From Acetobacteraceae bacterium (lineage in GTDB: Bacteria > Pseudomonadota > Alphaproteobacteria > Acetobacterales > Acetobacteraceae): a stretch of 42,276 nucleotides of DNA. Position 1 is the stretch's first letter; each line of letters begins with the position of its first letter. Position numbers and translations under genes: made by a program. Positions 8,257 through 15,681 of the stretch are shown in pieces. The stretch is taken from positions 1 through 42,276 of the forward strand of contig JARLIJ010000101.1 of NCBI GenBank assembly GCA_031291795.1, written 5' to 3'. A model generated the notes under the pieces. It ran no database searches, was not told where the DNA came from, and was given only the letters and a program-made list of their open reading frames with translations.

Positions 8257-10026
8257 ATGGCCGGGGTTGCTCGGAACCTGAGGCTCGATTTCGATGGCGC
8301 GGGTCCATCGGGGTCCATTCAGGACCGCGCTCGCGCCCTGGTTCACGCAGTTTCAACGGTTGACCAGAATTCGGCATGCGCCGTCGTCCATTGCGTTGCC
8401 TCGGCATGGTGGCGCGCCCTGACCGAGGCGCAAGGAGCCGGTCCCGCAGCCATTCCGGCCGTATCATACGCAGGCCACCTCGCGATGCTGCAGCCCGAGG
8501 TTGCCGCCATCGCCGCAGGATTGGGCACACACCTGTCATTCCGGCCGGTGCACGCCGCCAGCGCTGAAATCGGACGGTTGTATTCGTCGCTGCTCACCGA
8601 GAAGCACCGGGGAACCAACGGCATTTTCTACACGCCGCCCCTGCTGGTATGCCGGTTGCTGGATAGCGCCGAGGCGGCCGGCCACGATTGGACGATGGGT
8701 AAGGTCATCGATCCAAGCTGCGGCGCAGGGGCATTCCTGGTGGAGGCAGCGTCCCGGATGGTCAGGGCGCTGGGTCCGGCCGACCCGGCCATCGTCGTCG
8801 CCGCGATCTCGGGGCGGCTGCGCGGCTGGGACCTCGACCCGTTTGCTGCATGGCTGTCCCAGCTATGCGTCGAGGCGTCGCTGCTGTCGCAAGTGATCGC
8901 GTCGGGCAAGCGGCTCTCGTCGATCACCGAGGCGAGGAACAGCCTGGCAGGCTGGGACGGGCATGCAGGCGGCTATGCCCTGGTCATGGACAACCCGGCA
9001 TTCGGCAAGCTGAAAGACAGTATAGCGACCAGGAACCGCTTCCGCCGATCGCTGTATGGTCATCCGAACCTGTATGGGCTGTTCATGGACCTGGCCGTGC
9101 ATCTGGCCGCAGCCAAGGGTGGCATCGTTGCATACCTGACGCCGACCAGTTACCTCGGCGGCCAATATTTCAAGGCGTTGCGCCGCCTGCTGGCCAGGGA
9201 AGCACCGCCGGTCAGCATCGACATCGTCGACAGCCGGGAAGGCGTGTTCGAACAGGTCCTTCAGGAAGTCGCGTTGAGCGTGTTCCGCCGGGGGTCTCCC
9301 CGACGCACGGCACGGTGCGCGGTCCTGCACGTGAACACGGACGGGATTCACGTCGATCCGGCCGGCACTCTTGTGCTGCCCAAGGACCCGGAGGCTGCGT
9401 GGCTGATGCCACGGCAATCCGCCGATGTCCCGTTTGTCGAGCGGATGTTGTCGATGCCCGGGCGCCTGTCCGACTGGGGCTACGCGGTCAGCACGGGACC
9501 GCTGGTCTGGAACAGGAAAAAGGCCAGCTTGCACGACGATCCGCGGCCAAGTTCCGTGCCCGTCGTCTGGGCGGAATCCGTGACCGGGCAGGGTGGGTTT
9601 CGGCTTAAGCCGGAAAAGCGGGGTCATGCCGCTTTTTATGCCCCCGCCGGTCCCGCCGATCCCAATCTGGTTGCCGCCCCCTGTGTCTTGATCCAGCGGA
9701 CCACGTCGAAGGAACAGCAGAGGCGTCTCGTCTCGGCAGTCCTGCCGAAAGCCGTTATTGTGGCGCACGGGAAAGTGGCGGTCGAGAATCACCTCAACAT
9801 GGTGATTGCCGCACGCCGCAAACCCGCCGTCCCAATGACAATCGTTGCCGCATTCTTCGCGTCCGAGACAGCCGACCGAATCATTCGTTGCATCAACGCT
9901 TCGGTCGCCGTGTCGGCGAGCGAGATCGCGGCCATGCCTTTGCCGCCGGCGGCGGCGATCGTTGCTGCAATGACAAAGCGCGATCCGGAAGCGGCGCTGC
10001 GTGCGCTCTACGGTATCACGGCGTGA
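8257..10026 (+). CDS. N6-adenine DNA methyltransferase of BsuBI/PstI-type restriction system
   Basis: A 589-residue gamma-class amino-methyltransferase. Order of motifs: X (GIFYTPPLLV, residues 123-132), I (VIDPSCGAGAFLV, 150-162), II (GWDLDPFA, 190-197), IV at 246-249, then VAYLTPTSYLGGQYFKALR (245-residue C-terminal target-recognition region follows). Motif IV, normally (N/D)PP(Y/F), reads NPAF; the Ala codon GCA is one base from CCA (Pro), so activity may be impaired. The family is assigned by the motifs and by the next gene, which encodes the N-terminal part of a BsuBI/PstI-type endonuclease and overlaps by GTGA. It would methylate adenine in the recognition site to protect host DNA. Recognition sequence unknown. 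Confidence 0.85.
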   Translation: MAGVARNLRLDFDGAGPSGSIQDRARALVHAVSTVDQNSACAVVHCVASAWWRALTEAQGAGPAAIPAVSYAGHLAMLQPEVAAIAAGLGTHLSFRPVHAASAEIGRLYSSLLTEKHRGTNGIFYTPPLLVCRLLDSAEAAGHDWTMGKVIDPSCGAGAFLVEAASRMVRALGPADPAIVVAAISGRLRGWDLDPFAAWLSQLCVEASLLSQVIASGKRLSSITEARNSLAGWDGHAGGYALVMDNPAFGKLKDSIATRNRFRRSLYGHPNLYGLFMDLAVHLAAAKGGIVAYLTPTSYLGGQYFKALRRLLAREAPPVSIDIVDSREGVFEQVLQEVALSVFRRGSPRRTARCAVLHVNTDGIHVDPAGTLVLPKDPEAAWLMPRQSADVPFVERMLSMPGRLSDWGYAVSTGPLVWNRKKASLHDDPRPSSVPVVWAESVTGQGGFRLKPEKRGHAAFYAPAGPADPNLVAAPCVLIQRTTSKEQQRRLVSAVLPKAVIVAHGKVAVENHLNMVIAARRKPAVPMTIVAAFFASETADRIIRCINASVAVSASEIAAMPLPPAAAIVAAMTKRDPEAALRALYGITA

Positions 10027-10367
10027 GCCTTCCGCCACTGTTGCCGGTCGAACAGATAACCCAACGCCTCGCGGCGATCTTCCCGGACGGCGTGCCGAAC
10101 AGGGAGCACATTGTCAGGCCGAACACGGCAAAGGCGATGTTCTGTTCCCTCTACATCGGCGCCATCGAAGGGACCGACCGGTGGTTCGCACCGCGGCATC
10201 TGTACCGTATGACAAATGAACTGGCCGGCATCGACGATGCTGCGGTACGTCTTGGTTTCTACAGGAAGGTCCCCAAGTCCAGTGGCAATTCCTGGTACGC
10301 CGACAATAGCCGTGAGGGCGCACGGGACGACGGCGTGCGGCGTGCGGCGTGGCCTGCAAGTATATGA
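10023..10367 (+). pseudogene. Truncated BsuBI/PstI-family restriction endonuclease
   Basis: From the GTG at 10023, coupled to the methyltransferase stop, 114 codons are open. They match the N-terminal helix-turn-helix domain of BsuBI/PstI endonucleases: QRLAAIFPDGVPNREHIVRP, then AKAMFCSLYIGAIEGTDRWFAP and SWYADNSREGARDDGVRR. After DGVRR the frame gives AAWPASI and stops, where the family continues for some 200 residues with the catalytic domain. Nothing resembling that domain is found downstream; the convergent Fic gene begins its 3' end 14 bases later. A run of GCGTGCG repeats at 10332-10346 marks the break. The nuclease is therefore almost certainly inactive. The retained DNA-binding domain could still be made. 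Confidence 0.8.
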
Positions 10368-10381
10368 TTGGGAATCCGTCC

Positions 10382-11554
10382 CTACTCCCCCGCAAACAAC
10401 TGGATATACGCGTCATACCGGAACCGCCGGTTGCGCGTCCGACCAGTGACCTCGGTCAGGATGCCGGCCTCCGCCAACCGTTCGACCAGTTGGTTGGCCG
10501 CCGGATAGGTGGTGCCTGTCAGGTCCCGAATCTGGTTCACCGAGACGATCGGATGCTCGAACAGATGCTCCAGCGTCCGATGGCCATTGCCGGCCGCGTA
10601 GCCCAGGCGCTCCGCGATCAGGCTGCGGTGTTGCTCGCGCAGCAGCAGGATGCGCCGTGCCGTGGTCGCCGCCTCCAGGCTGACCTCGGTCACGCCCGTC
10701 AGGAAGAAATCCAGCCATGCCTCGAAGTCACCGGTGTCGCGGATCGCCTGCAAGTGGTCGTAATACAACTGCCGGTGACGCTTGAAGTAATGCGACAGAT
10801 ACAGCACCGGCTTCTGCAGGACCTGCTTCTCGCACAGCAGGAGCGTGATCAGCAGCCGTCCGACGCGCCCATTGCCGTCCAGGAACGGGTGGATCGTCTC
10901 GAACTGCGCATGGGCCAGACCGATCTTTACCAGCAGCGGGAGGCTGTCATCGGCGTGCAGGAACTGCTCCAGCGCACCGAGCGCATTGGGGACTTCGTGT
11001 GGCGGCGGCGGGACGAAGCTGGCTTCGTTCGGAGTGCAGCCGCCCGGGCCGATCCAGTTCTGGCTGGTCCGCAGCTCCCCCGGCGTCAGCCGGGAGCCGC
11101 GGACGCCGTGCAGCAGCCTGGCGTGGATCTCCCAGAACAGGCGGACCGAGACCGGCAGCGTGGCCAGTCGGTCCAGGCCAAGGTTCATGGCGGCGACGTA
11201 GTTCAGGACCTCGTCGACATCGCGGGGCTGCAGCGGGTCCAGTACCTGAGCCTCGGCCGAAAGCACGTCCTGCAGGGAGCTTTGGGTGCCTTCGATCTGG
11301 CTGGACAGCACCGCTTCCTTGCGGACGTACATAAAGACGAACAGGTCGGGGTTCGGCAGCGTGTCGATCGACCCGGCGAGGCGCCCGAGCGCCAGGTCGG
11401 CGCGGGAGAGCTGTGCCTGCAACGGACCGTCAAAGCGGATCGGCGGGCTGGGTGGCAGGGGCGCGGGGATGAATGCACGGTAGCCCTGGGGCTGCCTGCG
11501 ATAGACACCCGCGCGGCCCGGGGCGGCCGGTCCGTTATGTGTGGCGCCTTGCAT
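10382..11554 (-). CDS. Fic family protein (class II, self-inhibited)
   Basis: A 390-residue Fic/DOC-fold protein, a likely AMPylator that transfers AMP (or related groups) to a target protein hydroxyl. The catalytic motif HPFLDGNGRVGR is complete at residues 222-233, with His222 as general base. An N-terminal inhibitory helix motif SSQIEG (residues 84-89, Glu88) marks class II enzymes that block their own ATP site. The C-terminal 70 residues (ERLGYAAGNGHRTLEHLF...TGRTRNRRFRYDAYIQLF) form a winged-helix domain common in this family. ATG 11554 is preceded by GGGA at about eight bases. A perfect palindrome TTCATATGAA lies 18 bases upstream and could be an autoregulatory site. Convergent with the nuclease remnant, divergent from the TetR-Phd gene. 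Confidence 0.92.
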   Translation of the reverse strand: MQGATHNGPAAPGRAGVYRRQPQGYRAFIPAPLPPSPPIRFDGPLQAQLSRADLALGRLAGSIDTLPNPDLFVFMYVRKEAVLSSQIEGTQSSLQDVLSAEAQVLDPLQPRDVDEVLNYVAAMNLGLDRLATLPVSVRLFWEIHARLLHGVRGSRLTPGELRTSQNWIGPGGCTPNEASFVPPPPHEVPNALGALEQFLHADDSLPLLVKIGLAHAQFETIHPFLDGNGRVGRLLITLLLCEKQVLQKPVLYLSHYFKRHRQLYYDHLQAIRDTGDFEAWLDFFLTGVTEVSLEAATTARRILLLREQHRSLIAERLGYAAGNGHRTLEHLFEHPIVSVNQIRDLTGTTYPAANQLVERLAEAGILTEVTGRTRNRRFRYDAYIQLFAGE

Positions 11555-11571
11555 ATGGACGATCCCGCGGG

Positions 11572-11581
11572 TTCATATGAA
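11572..11581. promoter_or_regulatory. Palindrome TTCATATGAA upstream of the Fic gene
   Basis: A perfect 10-base palindrome in an AT-rich patch (11572-11632) that contrasts with the GC-rich surroundings and must contain the Fic promoter. It could bind the Fic protein's own winged-helix domain or the TetR-Phd protein. This is suggestion from position only. Confidence 0.35.
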
Positions 11582-11633
11582 AGGTTAGCTTTAACATGGA
11601 AGCATAAAGCGATCCATATTAAAGGCTGCCTTA

Positions 11634-11812
11634 TACCAACCGCCGAAGAGAATGACACTTCTCCCTCTCCCCTTGAGGGAGAGGGCTGGGGTGAGGGGTC
11701 GTACCACCACCGGCGGTGCGGCTCGCCCCCTCACCCCGCCCCTCTCCCTCAAGGGGAGAGGGAGGCGTTGCTGCCGCCGCAACCTATGAGTCGGTCTCAA
11801 CGGCGGTTGGTA
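11634..11812. repeat. Short interspersed element (copy C)
   Basis: A 179-base element with perfect terminal inverted repeats TACCAACCGCCG and CGGCGGTTGGTA, flanked on both sides by TTA (11631-11633 and 11813-11815), a likely 3-base target duplication. The core is a large inverted pair built on CTCCCTCTCCCCTTGAGGG and CCCCTCTCCCTCAAGGGG, a sequence type common as dispersed repeats in proteobacteria, and differs from the cores of the copies at 1-137 and 39046-39200. The right 25 bases (GAGTCGGTCTCA...) are shared with those copies. It is non-coding and lies between the Fic and TetR-Phd genes. Confidence 0.88.
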
Positions 11813-11942
11813 TTACATCGGATCCGCGAAATCCGGCCCGGCAACCGATTGCCGTTCCGGCGGAGAGATCGGCGACCGGCAACGCCATGGCATCGCCCCC
11901 AGCGTCAGCCCGATCGATCCTCGCTTGGCGCGGCCTCGCCGT

Positions 11943-11960
11943 TCACGTTAGTTTTAGTGA
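11943..11960. promoter_or_regulatory. Possible operator next to the TetR-Phd start
   Basis: An 18-base imperfect dyad TCAC...GTGA ends one base before the ATG at 11962. TetR regulators often bind such sites beside their own gene. The centre pairs poorly, so this is a weak candidate. Confidence 0.25.
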
Positions 11961-11961
11961 C

Positions 11962-13002
11962 ATGACCCTTCAGCACGACAGCACGCCGGAGCCGCCCCCG
12001 GACGACGACGCGACCCTGCTCCGCGATTGCCGGAAACAGCGACGGTTGCGCTCGCCGCAAGGCGGCGACTCAGGCCTGCGCAGCGGCAAGCTACAGCTGT
12101 CCTACAGGCCGGACATCGAGGCCAGGAAGGAGCTGCTGCGCCGCGCGGCGGCGCGCCTGCTGGCCCGCCACAGCATTGCCGCCGTCAGTATGCGGGCAGT
12201 TGTGCGGGAAGCCGGCTGGCACTCCGACCTGATACGCTACTATTACCGCGACGCCGACGAACTCCTCGCCGACACGCTGGTCGAGCATGTCCTGGCGCTG
12301 AACGCCGCCGTCTGCGCCGCGTTCGATGCCACGCTGGAGGCGCCGCCGCCCGAACGCATGACCGCCCTGCTCGACGCCTTCCTCCGCGTCGCCCTCGGCC
12401 AGCGCAACGAACACCGCGCGCTGCGGCTGAACACGAAGCTGGTATCGGAGGAGCGGCGGCCGGCGGTGATCGGCCGCTCCCGCCAGATCATCGCGACGCT
12501 GCGGGAGGCGCTGTTCGGCTGCGTCCCCGGCCTGGACGCCCACCCGGAAATCGGCGGCCTGCTGGTGCGCCAGCTGGTCGGCGCCCTCAGCGAGGCCACC
12601 ATCTGGTTCCAGGAGGACGAGCGCGTCGACCGGCTGGGCCTGGCGCAATTGCTGGCCAGCCAAATGCTGGTGGTCGCCCACGCGGCGGTGGACGGCAGTT
12701 GGGTGCTGCCGGCACCGGCGCCGATCCCGCCGGCTCCCCCGCCTGCGCTCCAGGCGACACACGGGCTTGCCCCGCCGGCCGAACCGCGCCCGTCGGGAGC
12801 GTCGCAGCCTGCCCCGGCGAACGCCCCGGCGATCTGGCTGTCGCCCGAACAGGCGCGCCGCTCGCTGACCCGGCTGGTGCGTGCCGTCCAGGCGGGCACC
12901 GAAGTGGTACTGACCCATCGCGGCGTCCCCGCGGCCAAGCTGGTAAAGGCGACGCAGGAGCGCGAACGGCTGCAACGCACCGTCGGAGGGCGCGGCGGAT
13001 AA
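11962..13002 (+). CDS. TetR-family regulator fused to a C-terminal Phd/YefM-like antitoxin domain
   Basis: A 346-residue protein. Residues about 1-50 are a low-complexity, charged leader. Residues 54-110 form a TetR helix-turn-helix (ELLRRAAARLLARHSIAAVS, MRAVVREAGWHSDLIRYYYRD) followed by an all-helical ligand/dimer domain to about 245. A Pro/Ala-rich linker spans 248-290. Residues 291-330 (WLSPEQARRSLTRLVRAVQA then GTEVVLTHRGVPAAKLVKA) match the Phd/YefM antitoxin fold, whose hallmark is evvItrrGkPvAkLv. The usual toxin-binding C-terminal tail is nearly absent (16 residues). ATG 11962 chosen; an in-frame ATG at 11887 is possible. The fusion is unusual. It is divergent from a Fic gene, a relative of Doc, the toxin that Phd neutralises. 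Target and ligand unknown. Confidence 0.82.
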   Translation: MTLQHDSTPEPPPDDDATLLRDCRKQRRLRSPQGGDSGLRSGKLQLSYRPDIEARKELLRRAAARLLARHSIAAVSMRAVVREAGWHSDLIRYYYRDADELLADTLVEHVLALNAAVCAAFDATLEAPPPERMTALLDAFLRVALGQRNEHRALRLNTKLVSEERRPAVIGRSRQIIATLREALFGCVPGLDAHPEIGGLLVRQLVGALSEATIWFQEDERVDRLGLAQLLASQMLVVAHAAVDGSWVLPAPAPIPPAPPPALQATHGLAPPAEPRPSGASQPAPANAPAIWLSPEQARRSLTRLVRAVQAGTEVVLTHRGVPAAKLVKATQERERLQRTVGGRGG

Positions 13003-13174
13003 CGCTTCGCCATGGGTACAGTCGGCGCCGACCTGGCCGCCGATCACGGGGGCCACCGGCGGGACGCCGCCCAACCCGGCAACGCTCCCGCCGGCCCGCA
13101 GCGCCCGTCAGTAACCCGATTCCGGGGTTCGCAGCGATGCTGCAGGGGCCGGAAATCGCGACGCTGATCCTTTT

Positions 13175-13232
13175 GGCCTGCTGCCCCCCCTACGTTCGCT
13201 ACAAAGGGCAGCGAACGTAGGGGGAGCAGGCC
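13175..13232. repeat. Long inverted repeat between convergent genes
   Basis: Arms of about 25 bases: GGCCTGCT-G-CCCCCCCTACGTTCGCT (13175-13200) pairs with AGCGAACGTAGGGGGAGCAGGCC (13210-13232), with two extra bases in the left arm and a nine-base loop. It lies directly before the acetamidase stop codon (13234) and after the TetR-Phd gene, so it probably ends transcription from both sides. It lacks a clear U-tract, so a dispersed repeat is an alternative. Confidence 0.75.
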
Positions 13233-13233
13233 A

Positions 13234-14169
13234 TCAGAGGTGGGTCTTGGCCAGCATCATGTGAACGCCCTTGTTGCCGTCCACCAACTGCGTGACCCGC
13301 AAGTTGCCGGCCAGCGAGCACAGCATGTAGGCCTGGTTGCGCGACAGGTTGGTACGCTGGCAGATGTGCTTCACCATCTCCCGCACCGCCTGCTTGGCCG
13401 CGTCGTCGAGATCCTCGTCCAGACCGATCGACATCAGGTGCGTCGCGTTCTCGGCAAACGGAAAATCGAGCTTCATGTCCTTGCGCACCGTCAGCCGGAA
13501 GGTGCCCGACAGGCCGATCTCCAGCGCCGTGATGCAGACCTCGCCATCGCCTTGCATGCCGTGACCGTCGCCCGCCATGAACAGCGCGCCGTCGTTGAAC
13601 ACCGGCAGATAAAGCGTCGTGCCGGCCTTCAGTTCCTTGTTGTCCATGTTGCCGCCGAACGCACGCGGCACCGGGGAGCCGCAGCGGCCCCATGCCTTGG
13701 GCGGCGCCACACCGATGATGCCAAAGAACGGCTCCAGCGCGAGTTCGGTGCCCCAGGGCAGCGTCGCGACGCCGCGGGCATGGTCCACCGTGGGATGGAT
13801 CGTCTCATACTCGGTGAACTCGTCCGGCAGGGTGCCAAGCAGCGGCATGATCGAAACGAAGCCCCAGTCCATGCGGACCTTGGCATCGAGGATATCGATC
13901 TGCAGGGTGTCGCCGGGCTGTGCGCCGCGCACATAGACCGGACCGGTGATGAAATGCGGGCCGGGTCCGGGCGGCAAGGCGTCCAGCGCGGCGCGGTAGT
14001 CCGCCGGAATGGGCAGCTTGTCCGGCAGGGTTTCGCGGCCGCCTGCCGGGAAGGAGTGCAGCGTCACGGTATCGCCGGAGTCGACCTCCAGCACCGGCGG
14101 CGTTGTCGCGTCCAGGTAGCCCAGGACCATCTTGTCCGGCGTCGCGGGGATCTCGTGATGCTTTGCCAT
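13234..14169 (-). CDS. Acetamidase/formamidase family hydrolase
   Basis: A 311-residue enzyme of the FmdA/AmdA family that hydrolyses formamide, acetamide or similar short amides to ammonia and the acid. Family features visible: an early VDSGDTVTLHSF strand, PHFITGPVYVRGAQPGDTLQI, the central PWGTELALEPFFGIIGVAP and GGNMDNKELKAGTTLYLPVF, and GDGHGMQGDGEVCITALE, which carries the metal-binding and catalytic residues. It is the last gene of the urt operon, 25 bases after the SDR stop. In Methylophilus a homologous transporter is encoded with formamidase, so this gene suggests the transporter carries short amides. Cytoplasmic; no signal peptide. Confidence 0.9.
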   Translation of the reverse strand: MAKHHEIPATPDKMVLGYLDATTPPVLEVDSGDTVTLHSFPAGGRETLPDKLPIPADYRAALDALPPGPGPHFITGPVYVRGAQPGDTLQIDILDAKVRMDWGFVSIMPLLGTLPDEFTEYETIHPTVDHARGVATLPWGTELALEPFFGIIGVAPPKAWGRCGSPVPRAFGGNMDNKELKAGTTLYLPVFNDGALFMAGDGHGMQGDGEVCITALEIGLSGTFRLTVRKDMKLDFPFAENATHLMSIGLDEDLDDAAKQAVREMVKHICQRTNLSRNQAYMLCSLAGNLRVTQLVDGNKGVHMMLAKTHL

Positions 14170-14194
14170 GCTGTGTGCTCTCGAGGCTGAAGGG

Positions 14195-14956
14195 TCAGAA
14201 CTGGACGCCGCGGGTCAGCGCGCCGTCGACGACAAGATTGGTGCCGGTGATGAAGCTGGCCGCCGGGCTGGCGAGGAAGACGACCGCCCGCGCCACTTCC
14301 TCCGGCGTCCCCATGCGCCCGGTGGGGTTCAGTGCGAGCGATTGGGCGAACAGCGTCGGGTTGCCCTGCTCGATCCGCTCCCACACCCCGCCGGCGAAAT
14401 AGGTGTTGCCGGGCGAGACTGTGTTGGCGCGGATGTTCTTCGGTGCGAGCTGGAACGCCAGGCCCTGGGCGTAATGGATCAGTGCCGCCTTGAAGGCGCC
14501 GTACGGGCCGGCGGCGAAGTCCACTTCCCGCCCCGACACGCTGCTGATGATCACGATGCTGCCGGCATCCGACGCCTCCAGCCAGGGCATCGCCGCGGTG
14601 ACCGCGCGGACGCTGCCCATGAGGTCGACCTGGAAGCCGGCCTGCCAGGCCGCGTCATCGCCGGCGACCGCGAGCGCACTGACATTCGGCACCACGATGT
14701 CGATCCCGCCGAGTGCGGCCGCCGCGTCGGCGACCCAGGCGGTAAGCGCCGGGCCATCCGCGACGTCCAATGCAGCGCCGAATGCACGGCCGGCCGTCTT
14801 CGCCAGACCGGCGGTGACGGCTTCCACCTCCGCCTCGTCACGCGCGCAGATCGCGACATACGCGCCCTCGGCAGCGAACAGCGCGGCGATGGCGCGGCCG
14901 ATGCCCTTCGTCCCACCGGTCACCAGCACTTTGCGTCCGTTCAGTCCGAGATCCAT
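14195..14956 (-). CDS. SDR family oxidoreductase
   Basis: A 253-residue classical short-chain dehydrogenase. The cofactor loop is TGGTKGIG (residues 13-20); CARDEAEV follows strand 2 in a way compatible with NADP; the catalytic Ser is in IVIISSVSG and the Tyr-Lys pair in YGAFK (YxxxK). The C-terminus LNPTGRMGTPEEVARAVVFL and SFITGTNLVVDGAL are typical. The substrate cannot be inferred. It sits between urtE (26 bases) and the acetamidase (25 bases), so it belongs to the operon, although an SDR has no obvious place in urea or amide use. Confidence 0.9.
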   Translation of the reverse strand: MDLGLNGRKVLVTGGTKGIGRAIAALFAAEGAYVAICARDEAEVEAVTAGLAKTAGRAFGAALDVADGPALTAWVADAAAALGGIDIVVPNVSALAVAGDDAAWQAGFQVDLMGSVRAVTAAMPWLEASDAGSIVIISSVSGREVDFAAGPYGAFKAALIHYAQGLAFQLAPKNIRANTVSPGNTYFAGGVWERIEQGNPTLFAQSLALNPTGRMGTPEEVARAVVFLASPAASFITGTNLVVDGALTRGVQF

Positions 14957-14982
14957 GGCGGCACCTGTCAGGTTCAGAAAGA

Positions 14983-15681
14983 TCAGATCGAGAGAAAGCG
15001 GCTGACGTCGTCGCGGTCCATCTCCGCCCCCAGCCCGGCGGCGACCACGGCGCCACGGTTGAGCACGACATAGCGGTCAGCCAGCGACCGGGCGAAATCA
15101 TAGTACTGCTCGACCAGCAGGATGGACATGCGGCCCTTCAGCGAGGCGATCACCGCCTCGATCGATTTGACGATCGAGGGCTGGATCCCTTCGGTCGGCT
15201 CATCCAGCAGCAGCAGGCGCGGCCGGCCCATCAGCGCGCGACCGATCGCGAGCTGCTGCTGCTGGCCGCCGGACAGATCGCCGCCGCGCCGGCGCCACAT
15301 CGTGCGCAGCACCGGGAACAGCGCGCAGACTTCCTCCAGCACCGCCGGGTCGCGCACGCCATGCGCCTTCATGCTGACCATGAGGTTCTCGCCCACCGAA
15401 AGGTCGGCGAAGATCTCCCGCCCCTGCGGCACATAGCCGATGCCGCCACGCGACCGGCGGAACGACGGCCAGGCGCCGATCTCCTGCCCGTCCAGCAGCA
15501 TCTGCCCGGCGGTCGGGCGCAGCAGCCCGGCGATGCAGCGCAGCAGCGTGGTCTTGCCCGCGCCGTTGCGGCCGAGCAGCGCCAGGCATTCGCCGTCGGC
15601 CATCGCCATCGACACCGCTCGCAGGCTTTGCGCGCTGCCGTAGTGGTGGTCCAGGCCGTCTATGCTGAGATGCTGGGTCAT
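14983..15681 (-). CDS. urtE: Urea/short-chain amide ABC transporter ATP-binding protein UrtE
   Basis: A 232-residue ABC ATPase of the LivF/UrtE type, one of two nucleotide-binding subunits of the transporter. Walker A is GRNGAGKTT (residues 37-45), the signature LSGGQQQQLAIGRAL, Walker B LLLLDEPTEGIQPSIV, and the H-loop is replaced by VEQYYDFA, as is common in LivF/UrtE. Its ATG overlaps the urtD stop. The phrase EGIQPSIVKSI is characteristic of UrtE as opposed to LivF. Membrane-associated at the cytoplasmic face. Confidence 0.93.
   Translation of the reverse strand: MTQHLSIDGLDHHYGSAQSLRAVSMAMADGECLALLGRNGAGKTTLLRCIAGLLRPTAGQMLLDGQEIGAWPSFRRSRGGIGYVPQGREIFADLSVGENLMVSMKAHGVRDPAVLEEVCALFPVLRTMWRRRGGDLSGGQQQQLAIGRALMGRPRLLLLDEPTEGIQPSIVKSIEAVIASLKGRMSILLVEQYYDFARSLADRYVVLNRGAVVAAGLGAEMDRDDVSRFLSI

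Noticed and set aside
12027-13220. Plus-strand open frame of 397 codons overlapping the TetR-Phd gene
   Set aside because: Arg/Pro/Ala-rich composition typical of an out-of-frame reading of GC-rich coding DNA; the TetR-Phd frame has clear motifs.
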